From Candidatus Aminicenantota bacterium (GTDB lineage Bacteria > Acidobacteriota > Aminicenantia > UBA2199): a stretch of DNA of 64,000 nucleotides. Below the pieces are notes generated by a model, which searched no databases, was not told the DNA's origin, and worked only from the letters and a program-made list of their open reading frames with translations. Below are positions 57,936-64,000 of the stretch, one piece after another. Location of the stretch: the NCBI GenBank assembly GCA_026393835.1, contig JAPKZK010000075.1, positions 1 through 64,000 on the forward strand. The letters are read 5' to 3'. The position numbers and the translations under genes are program-made. Position 1 is the first letter of the stretch. Each line of letters starts with the position of its first letter.

Positions 57936-58178
57936 ATGACGGCGCAAACCTATGAGAAACTGATCAATGAAAGCATTAAAGGGCTACCCCTGAATGTCCT
58001 TGCCGAAATCGCTGATTTTATTTATTTCATCCGTAAACGCGCTTATAAGCCGGAGTTTTTCGAAGAGGAACTGCGAAGTGAACTGCTTATTACTGAATTG
58101 AGTCACTTAACCAGCGATGAAGAACTACACCTGGAAAAGGAATTTGAAGGCTATGACAAACTCTACCCACGTCGATAA
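57936..58178 (+). CDS. Antitoxin-like protein (DUF2281 style)
   Basis: This 80-residue protein begins with a helical N-terminal half (YEKLINESIKGLPLNVLAEIADFIYFIRKR) typical of DUF2281-like antitoxins, which bind operator DNA and cap a PIN toxin. The acidic C-terminal half (EEELRSELL, EELHLEKEFEGY) is suited to filling the toxin's active site. Its last 26 bases overlap the start of the PIN gene, giving translational coupling. It has its own strong promoter. Family assignment is by pattern. Confidence 0.65.
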   Translation: MTAQTYEKLINESIKGLPLNVLAEIADFIYFIRKRAYKPEFFEEELRSELLITELSHLTSDEELHLEKEFEGYDKLYPRR

Positions 58179-58560
58179 ATTTGTCGTTGATACAATGGCA
58201 ATTGTTTTACAAATGGAACAGCGTAAGCTTAGTCAATCGGTGAAAAACATTTTTGAAGCGGTTGAAGGAGGGGATACCATTGCCTATATCCCTGCAATCG
58301 TATTTAGTGAAATATTATATCTATCCGAAAAGAATCGGATTGAGATTTCTCTTCATGATGTGGCTGCGTATTTGAATCGTTATCCCAATTACAAGGAATA
58401 CCCACTGAATTTTCCCGTTATTCAAGCTGCTGCACGAATCACGGACATAAAAGAATTGCATGACCGTTTGATAGCAGCAACCTCATTATTTCTTAACCTC
58501 GATATAATCACCAATGATCCGGCGATTCAGGCCTCCAGGTATGTAAATAGCGTGTGGTAA
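58153..58560 (+). CDS. PIN-domain toxin (VapC-like)
   Basis: 135 residues from ATG 58153, preferred over an in-frame ATG at 58117 because the PIN fold begins only at FVVDTMAIV. The acidic active-site residues are visible: Asp in VVDTMA, Glu in VFSEILYL, Asp in KELHDRLIAATS and Asp in IITNDPAI. PIN toxins are magnesium-dependent RNases that cut tRNA or rRNA when the antitoxin is lost. The start overlaps the antitoxin gene by 26 bp. At about 135 residues it has the normal family length. Confidence 0.8.
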   Translation: MTNSTHVDKFVVDTMAIVLQMEQRKLSQSVKNIFEAVEGGDTIAYIPAIVFSEILYLSEKNRIEISLHDVAAYLNRYPNYKEYPLNFPVIQAAARITDIKELHDRLIAATSLFLNLDIITNDPAIQASRYVNSVW

Positions 58561-58642
58561 CCGAAGGCTCTACCCTGCAAGCGGGGAAGAGGAAAAAGCA
58601 GAAGACAAGAATTGCCCTGGTACATAAATCCGCGGAGTAAAC

Positions 58643-60256
58643 CTAACTTTTTGCGATACCGATGATGAAACTGGTAATCTTCTTTTCATCCACGTGGTGA
58701 TATTGGGGCTCACATCCTGCTCCAACAGGGGTTTTAATATCATAGATCACCAGGTAACCCTCGGCACAGTATTCCGATGCCAGGTATTTTTGAGATAATT
58801 GTTCCGTCCCCTGCTTAAGCGTACGGGAAAGATTTTGACGATTGACCTTGGTTTCGATAATATACTTTTTCCCCTTATAAATTAGAATAATATCCATAAT
58901 TCCCAGGCCGCTTCCCACTTCGCAGCGAAGTTCCCCCCGGCCTTCTCGCACAAATTGGTAGAGCCAGGCTGTCAGTAGGAATTGCCCTGTTTTTTCATAA
59001 GGCTTCTTCTCTTTATAAAATGCTCTTACTCCAATTTGCGCTATGTACTGCTCAAAATCCAGGAGAATATTTTCCATATTAAGTCTATCTCCCGGTAAAA
59101 CATATCTCCTTGTAGAGATATCTTCCGGGACATTGGCCTCATTGAAAAATACCTCGATAAATCTCTCTTTATAAATGTTATTGGCTACTACCGCTTTTTT
59201 TTCTTTTTTCTTTATCAAGCCGTACTGTTCCAACCATGACTGGTCTTTATCGTTTGGGGTATACTTGACATTGTCAAACACTATCTTAATAAACGTTTCT
59301 TTGTATAGAATGGCCTTCTCATACAGGTTGTCAAAATGGTCGTTTTGTTCCAGCATTAGGATATCGATGGCTTTTTCCACATCCTTTTCATTAATCGGTT
59401 CCACTGTTCCGGGTTTAATATCTACGGTGAGGATAGTACCCAGCCGGTTTACCAACCATGGTTGACCGGCGGTTTCTTCATATATTTTTTTTACGGCATT
59501 TTCGGTAAAAGGTTGGTTCGTTTCTTCCGTATATTGCCCGTACAGGTCACGGACATTTTTTAATGAGAAGGGAGGAAGTTCTACCAGGTCGGCAATATTA
59601 AAAGGCGAAACCCCACCCACTACTAATTTGGTGATATTGCGTATACCCACCAGCCCGACGGAATAAAGGGCCTTACGCTCGACTTCTTTGTAATCCTGGT
59701 AAAGGTCCCGCAGCGCAGTGAGGAAATTTTCCAACTCCTTTATGGGAATGCCGTCAAACTCATCGATGAAGATGATAATCTTTTTGAATTCAAGGACGCG
59801 GTTTAATTCCTCCAACAGATGGCTGAAGGATAGATGGTCGGTGAGATGATGTCCAGCCAACAATTGCTGTACCGTACCGGTTTTTTCACATTTTACTTCT
59901 TTTAAGCGGTTTAGCAATTGGTCATAGAGTTTTTTTTCCACCTGAGCATAGAATTGGGATTTATCCAATTTTCTATATTTCTGGAAACTTAGCATAATGA
60001 CCACATAGGTAGGGTCGCTGTGTAAGTGACTGCAAAATCGTTTTAAAAAAGTAGTCTTGCCGCTTTGCCATGGGGCAAATATAGAAAAGTACCGGCCCAG
60101 GTCAACCATGGTTTTCATATCTTGTTTTTTTGTATTGGAGACATTTTCTAAGGGGACATAATAAGAGGTTTGAGGATTTACCGTGCCTGAATTTTCAAAT
60201 ACCCGTTTCGGAATTTGATATTGTTTTTCATGGGCAATTATTTTTTTCTCTGTCAT
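58643..60256 (-). CDS. AAA ATPase fused to PD-(D/E)XK nuclease-like domain
   Basis: This is a 537-residue protein. The N-terminal ATPase has Walker A APWQSGKTT (about 62-70) and Walker B IIIFIDEFD, followed by GLVGIRNI and a winged-helix-like middle. The C-terminal domain shows the PD-(D/E)XK pattern GIMDIILIYKGKKYIIETK, with Asp and the E-x-K about ten residues apart. This is the AAA-like/DUF1703-type arrangement, widespread and often multi-copy in large genomes. A defence or mobile-DNA role is usually supposed but not proved. It is convergent with the toxin-antitoxin pair, with 82 bp between them. Confidence 0.8.
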   Translation of the reverse strand: MTEKKIIAHEKQYQIPKRVFENSGTVNPQTSYYVPLENVSNTKKQDMKTMVDLGRYFSIFAPWQSGKTTFLKRFCSHLHSDPTYVVIMLSFQKYRKLDKSQFYAQVEKKLYDQLLNRLKEVKCEKTGTVQQLLAGHHLTDHLSFSHLLEELNRVLEFKKIIIFIDEFDGIPIKELENFLTALRDLYQDYKEVERKALYSVGLVGIRNITKLVVGGVSPFNIADLVELPPFSLKNVRDLYGQYTEETNQPFTENAVKKIYEETAGQPWLVNRLGTILTVDIKPGTVEPINEKDVEKAIDILMLEQNDHFDNLYEKAILYKETFIKIVFDNVKYTPNDKDQSWLEQYGLIKKKEKKAVVANNIYKERFIEVFFNEANVPEDISTRRYVLPGDRLNMENILLDFEQYIAQIGVRAFYKEKKPYEKTGQFLLTAWLYQFVREGRGELRCEVGSGLGIMDIILIYKGKKYIIETKVNRQNLSRTLKQGTEQLSQKYLASEYCAEGYLVIYDIKTPVGAGCEPQYHHVDEKKITSFIIGIAKS

Positions 60257-60362
60257 GGTTTTATATTATTGGAATCATGTTTATTTGTCAAGCGAAAAAT
60301 GCGCGATCCTTCGCGGCTATCCTATGAGGAATAAAAAGCGCAAGGCAAGAATGACTCTACTT

Positions 60363-62060
60363 CTACTCTGGCGAGTATTCGCTGTAATAAACGGTTTTTA
60401 AAGCGGTAACAGTCTCGACTCCTTTCACCACTGTAACTCTCAACCAAATGTCGTGAGTTCCCATGGTAATGGATTGATTAATACTGTAACTGTTGACAAA
60501 CCCTACGGCCCATTTGGCCCACCAGGAAACCGAAGTAACGGAGCCGCTGCCCCCAGTGATAACCGCCGTGAATTGATAGGTTTCCCCCCCATCCATGTAA
60601 CTGGGACCGGTTATGGAGACGCTTAACGGGGCGACCGCATAGGTAACGGTGTGATAGTCATAGACTAATTTGGCCCCCTTCTGTACGGCTAACCTTAAAG
60701 TGACATCCTGGGTGCCCATGGTGAAAGTCTGGGACGATGACGTACCAAGGTTTATATAACTCCCGGTTCCGATACGGTACGCCCATTGATATGTCGGGGT
60801 CGCGATACAACCGTTCAAGACCGTCGAGGTAAAAGTAGAAGTCTGGCCGGAAGTCATCGAGGTGGGACCTACAATGGTCACGGTATGATCCGGGGCAATA
60901 CTGTAATACCCCTGGGGCGTACCATAACCGGACGGTACATCCGTGGGCAAATGCCGCATCAAATACCCCGAACCCCACTTGGAAATATAATACCCGGAAT
61001 CCTTCGGCGTGGTCATATCATATACCACAGTAGTTCCTTCGGGAATGGCGGAATGATCGATGGTATAAGATATCACCACCGTGGTCTCCCCGGTCTTATA
61101 ACTTCCATCCGTGACATAATAATTTTTGGGCTGACTGGTCTGGATAGAAACTTTCTCAGACCAGGGACCGTAAATGGATTCCCTGCTCATATGCCAGCCA
61201 TAACCATGACAATTATAAGCGGGATCGGCGTCGCCCACGATCGTCGCGCTGGGATAACTAATAGGAATATAAGACTGGATGAAACTCTTTTCATAACCGG
61301 TGAGCGCTGCAATCCCGGCAGTGATTGTCCCCGGGACCTCGGTCCCGCAGGGAGTGTAAATACCGCTGGACAGGGGTTCGCTTCCCACGATCTGCTCATA
61401 AAGCTCTTGCAACCGGGCGCCCGGACCGAAATCCCGATTCAATTCCCCGATTTTTTCATCCGCCATCAACCGGAACCCGGCCATGACCGCGGCGTCGATA
61501 CTGATTTGCCCGTAAATATCGGGGTAATTCAACTTGGTTTCGAGCTTACGTACGGATTCCTCCAGTAAGACAGCGCACTGCTTCAGATCAAGGGTCTTCA
61601 AAACAGGTTCCTGCCCCAGCAGCAGTTCCAGGAAATTGATTTTCATGGTAAAAGCGCCGATGCGGTCCGCGGGCAATGACGCATCGAAATCCTGCGGATA
61701 GGTCGTGCAATAGACTTTCAACAACTCCACGCCGGCGTCCTGCCGGTTCATCAGTTCCCGCAGCCCGTTGAACTGGGCGATCAGGGCGTCCATACCTTTT
61801 TGCAGCGAATCATAAAACACGATATCCGGGTGCAGCGGGTAATCCAGGCAGGTTTTCACCAATTGAGCCGTGGGCATGCTCTTGAGAATATCCGCGGGTA
61901 TCTGCATGGCGGAGACGATTCCAGGATTTGTTTTCATTCCCTTTAAGGATTCCCCGACGGGGAAATTGAATTCCGACTGGGGAACCGCCCAAATCGTCGG
62001 GGTGAGGGTGAAGACCACAAGCAGGGTCATTAAAACGGCAACTCTTTTTGTAAAATTCAT
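60363..62060 (-). CDS. Secreted protein with NCHGYGW motif and two Ig/PKD-like repeats
   Basis: This 565-residue protein has a signal peptide (MNFTKRVAVLMTLLVVFTLTPTIWA). Residues 30-250 are helical. Around residue 283, YNCHGYGWHMSRE resembles the Cys/His-bearing N-C-H-x-Y-x-W signature of a secreted papain-like or amidase-like group, after which GDADPAYN and WSEKVS patterns recur. The last 180 residues are two beta-sandwich repeats (HTVTIVGPTSMTSGQTSTF and SVSITGPSYMDGGETYQF). It is likely exported to the envelope or outside. Enzymatic activity is inferred from the motif only. Confidence 0.6.
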   Translation of the reverse strand: MNFTKRVAVLMTLLVVFTLTPTIWAVPQSEFNFPVGESLKGMKTNPGIVSAMQIPADILKSMPTAQLVKTCLDYPLHPDIVFYDSLQKGMDALIAQFNGLRELMNRQDAGVELLKVYCTTYPQDFDASLPADRIGAFTMKINFLELLLGQEPVLKTLDLKQCAVLLEESVRKLETKLNYPDIYGQISIDAAVMAGFRLMADEKIGELNRDFGPGARLQELYEQIVGSEPLSSGIYTPCGTEVPGTITAGIAALTGYEKSFIQSYIPISYPSATIVGDADPAYNCHGYGWHMSRESIYGPWSEKVSIQTSQPKNYYVTDGSYKTGETTVVISYTIDHSAIPEGTTVVYDMTTPKDSGYYISKWGSGYLMRHLPTDVPSGYGTPQGYYSIAPDHTVTIVGPTSMTSGQTSTFTSTVLNGCIATPTYQWAYRIGTGSYINLGTSSSQTFTMGTQDVTLRLAVQKGAKLVYDYHTVTYAVAPLSVSITGPSYMDGGETYQFTAVITGGSGSVTSVSWWAKWAVGFVNSYSINQSITMGTHDIWLRVTVVKGVETVTALKTVYYSEYSPE

Positions 62061-62192
62061 GGTTTTTCTCCTATTTTTGATGAATTGTATTAACGATGCA
62101 TTTAAACATACAGAGTTTATTTAGAAATAAATGATATACCAATTCTGCTCATTTGTAAATTCTTTCCCTGCCCAAAATTAAACGTCAAGTTA

Positions 62193-62249
62193 CCAGGGGG
62201 CTTTTTTGAAAAATCGCCCCCTGGACCCCCAAAAAACTTTTGTTTAGTT
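62193..62249. repeat. Family-F inverted repeat (intergenic copy)
   Basis: CCAGGGGGC/GCCCCCTGG arms around TTTTTTGAAAAATC with trailing AAAACTTTTGTTTA. The stop codon of the downstream-reading membrane protein gene begins at its last base. This is the free-standing form of the element found inside four coding copies. Confidence 0.8.
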
Positions 62250-62803
62250 TATTTTTTTTTCTTGAGCCAGAAATAGAAAAAGATCAACGAGCCCCAGAAA
62301 TACAACGACGTAATCGCCCAACCGGTCATAAAGGGAAGCGACTGGAACGGATACGATTCCCCGGCTTCATACTTCGCATACGTACTGGAAATGTTAAACG
62401 TGATGTCCCAGAGAAGCAAAATAACAACCCCTACCAATACCAACATGACAATATAACCGATGCGCACCCATTTGTCCTTTCCTTTCTTAATGAGGTATTC
62501 CCCCAGCAGCAGCCCCAGGTAAGTGGGTATTACGGCAACCGCCAGTAATACGTAAGAAAAGGCTGCCCTGAGGGGTACATCATAGATTTGATCCACCCAT
62601 TTCCACATGAAATTACACTCCCAGGCCGGCCACCCCGCAAAATAGTAGCCCGGAGTAGGCGCGATAAAAATCGCCGCGTACATTAAGGTAAATACCTTAA
62701 TAAACGCTCTTTTGTAACGGTCTTCACTCTTGATTAATTCTTTACCGGCTTCCGCCAGTACTAACCCGGTCATCAAGGCCACCGGGATATCCATTGCCAG
62801 CAT
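62249..62803 (-). CDS. Multi-pass membrane protein, paralogue B
   Basis: This 184-residue protein has about five hydrophobic segments and a conserved AGWPAWECNF loop, with a basic YLIKKGKDKWV loop. Its neighbour at 62829 shares GWPAWE, the KKGKDK/RKGKDR loop and the same spacing of segments, so they are paralogues of related topology. An ideal GGAGG ribosome site precedes the ATG. They lie downstream of a glycyl-radical-enzyme activase gene on the same strand, so a link to that enzyme's substrate or electron supply is possible. No named family recognised. Confidence 0.65.
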   Translation of the reverse strand: MLAMDIPVALMTGLVLAEAGKELIKSEDRYKRAFIKVFTLMYAAIFIAPTPGYYFAGWPAWECNFMWKWVDQIYDVPLRAAFSYVLLAVAVIPTYLGLLLGEYLIKKGKDKWVRIGYIVMLVLVGVVILLLWDITFNISSTYAKYEAGESYPFQSLPFMTGWAITSLYFWGSLIFFYFWLKKKK

Positions 62804-62828
62804 ATTATCCTCCTTTATTTTTTATATT

Positions 62829-63392
62829 TTAACTCGATTCATTGCCTTTCTTTTTAAACCATATCCCCACCAGGACGGTTATAACGGCAAAATAACCCAT
62901 AACCAGGAGCCACCCGTAAAAGAAAGGCGGCTGCCAGAAAGAGGTTCCTCCACCGCTGCTAAATTCGGAATGGGTCCCGATGGACCACCATACGCCCCAT
63001 TTCAACAGGAACGGCAAAAAGGTCAGTATGATCCCGATGACCGATCCCACTACCACGAGGCGGTCCTTCCCTTTCCTGTACCAGTAGTGACCGAGTATAA
63101 ACCCAATATTCCCCAACAAAACCATGGCCATTAAAAACAGGATATAAAAGATGGCCACGGCCGGCCGGTTGAAAGGGTTCTCAACCCATGCGGAAGTATA
63201 CATCACCTCCCAGGCGGGCCACCCGATCAATAGGTACATCCCCGCAATAGAGAATCCGCAGGAAAGATAGAGATTTAACACGCCCGTCATTTTGTTTAAA
63301 AATAGATTCGGCTCGCTTTTAAGGTATTTTTTGGCCAATAGTGCATACACCTGCCCTACCGCAAAAGCTGCCGGTAAATCGACTTGTACCAC
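62829..63392 (-). CDS. Multi-pass membrane protein, paralogue A
   Basis: 187 residues starting at GTG 63392 with AGGAGG seven bases upstream. About five hydrophobic segments, a LIGWPAWEVMY loop and a HYWYRKGKDRLV loop match paralogue B, 25 bp downstream. A Ser/Gly-rich external loop (THSEFSSGGGTSFWQPP) lies before the last helix. Trp and aromatic residues are frequent at the membrane borders. Function unknown; the pair is clearly co-transcribed with the activase gene above. Confidence 0.65.
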   Translation of the reverse strand: MVQVDLPAAFAVGQVYALLAKKYLKSEPNLFLNKMTGVLNLYLSCGFSIAGMYLLIGWPAWEVMYTSAWVENPFNRPAVAIFYILFLMAMVLLGNIGFILGHYWYRKGKDRLVVVGSVIGIILTFLPFLLKWGVWWSIGTHSEFSSGGGTSFWQPPFFYGWLLVMGYFAVITVLVGIWFKKKGNESS

Positions 63393-63416
63393 TTCACACC
63401 TCCTTAGTTTATTATA

Positions 63417-64000
63417 TTATATATGGAGTAAGTTACTTTTTTTATTTTCCCGTTCCCGGTTAAAAAAGGCGATCCACGCTTGTTCTTCTTCCAGGTGCAT
63501 GGGGATGGGAGATAAATTCGCCGGGGGCTGTTTCCCCAAACGGGCCCATTTATCGATCCCCGAAGGATTGTAAGGGAGAAACGCGCAATCGGCGACCCCC
63601 TGCTCCACGAAGAAAGCGGCGATTTGAGAGAGGTTCTCCCGGGACGCCGTGTAGCCGGGGATAAGCGGCACCCTGGGAATGACTTCCAGCCCGGATTCAC
63701 AAAGTTTTTTAAAGTTGCGTATGATCAGGTGGTTGGATTTGCCGGTGGCTATTTCATGCCTGACCGGGTCCATGAGCTTGACGTCGAAAAGGAATAGATC
63801 GATTAAGGGCAGCAAGGTTTTTTCAAAGGATTGGAAATCGAAATACCCGCAGGTTTCCACCGCGATGTGAATGTTTTCCTGTTTGAGAATTTGCGCGGTT
63901 TCGTAGAGATAATCGATGAACATCAGGGGTTCGCCGCCTGAGAAGGTAACGCCGCCGGAAGAGACCTGGTAAACGATTTTATCCCTGAGAATCAGCCGGG
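63417..64000 (-). CDS. Glycyl-radical enzyme activating enzyme (PflA-like), partial
   Basis: The frame enters from the window edge and ends at 63417, giving about 194 C-terminal residues. It contains GVTFSGGEPL, then HIAVETCGYFDF, LFLFDVKLMDP and PLIPGYTASREN. These are the SAM- and substrate-binding strands of pyruvate formate-lyase-type activases; the CxxxCxxC cluster site would lie beyond the window. Such radical SAM proteins install the glycyl radical on a partner enzyme under anoxic conditions, implying an anaerobic or facultative lifestyle. The next two genes downstream are paralogous membrane proteins. Confidence 0.88.
   Translation of the reverse strand, partial: RLILRDKIVYQVSSGGVTFSGGEPLMFIDYLYETAQILKQENIHIAVETCGYFDFQSFEKTLLPLIDLFLFDVKLMDPVRHEIATGKSNHLIIRNFKKLCESGLEVIPRVPLIPGYTASRENLSQIAAFFVEQGVADCAFLPYNPSGIDKWARLGKQPPANLSPIPMHLEEEQAWIAFFNRERENKKSNLLHI

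Overview
The window reads as a large-genome, secondary-metabolite-rich bacterium. Several things together suggest the Acidobacteriota/Aminicenantes neighbourhood: long NRPS/PKS genes, an MglA-type GTPase, tricorn-type and DUF5916-type protein remnants, secreted PKD-like proteins, and many short interspersed repeats. This is inference from protein style, because no rRNA or other phylogenetic marker is present. No rRNA or tRNA gene was seen. LAYOUT. 1-960: a perfect pair of inverted REP-like palindromes, then a promoter-driven micro-operon whose first gene is a 21-bp tandem array encoding a heptapeptide repeat. 968-8290: ordinary genes (a DUF5924/DUF2914 membrane protein, a secreted PKD protein, ComM, an MglA-like GTPase, a B12-binding radical SAM protein). 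8315-10723: two tandem secreted paralogues beside a secreted C39-like cysteine peptidase. 11036-15680: methyltransferase, type II thioesterase, alpha/beta hydrolase, a secreted GyrI-like protein and a membrane-anchored S12 peptidase resembling ClbP. 15811-45453 (minus strand): a hybrid NRPS/PKS assembly line. 45789-52304: glycerate kinase, a TIR-like protein next to a STAND-type ATPase, and a glycosyltransferase operon. 52377-53890: a decayed tricorn protease gene. 54299-60256: a CHAT/NB-ARC/TPR protein, a PIN toxin-antitoxin pair, and an AAA ATPase fused to a PD-(D/E)XK nuclease. 60363-64000: a secreted Ig-like protein, two paralogous membrane proteins and a partial glycyl-radical-enzyme activase. 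ASSEMBLY LINE. In transcription order the modules are C-A-T, C-C-A-T, C-A-T (gene 1); KS-AT-KR-ACP (gene 2); KS-[AT deleted]-T, C-A-T, C-A-T, C-A-T, TE (gene 3). This fits six amino acids plus one or two ketide units. Binding-pocket residues suggest Ser at the third adenylation domain and Pro at the fourth; both are inference. The terminal thioesterase carries Cys in place of the nucleophilic Ser. MOST UNUSUAL. (1) Between the PKS and the last NRPS gene lies a 355-bp mirror-symmetric array. Eight copies of a GGAAAAT-like motif and nine of ATTTTCC, each exactly 21 bp apart, converge on a perfect 20-bp palindrome. A second, unrelated array with exactly 21-bp spacing opens the window. (2) At least six families of intergenic-type repeats (heptanucleotide tandems, GTAG-headed palindromes, longer inverted repeats, hexamer runs) sit in frame inside the NRPS/PKS genes and the CHAT gene, repeatedly at the same protein positions. 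Several other genes take their stop codons from such repeats.
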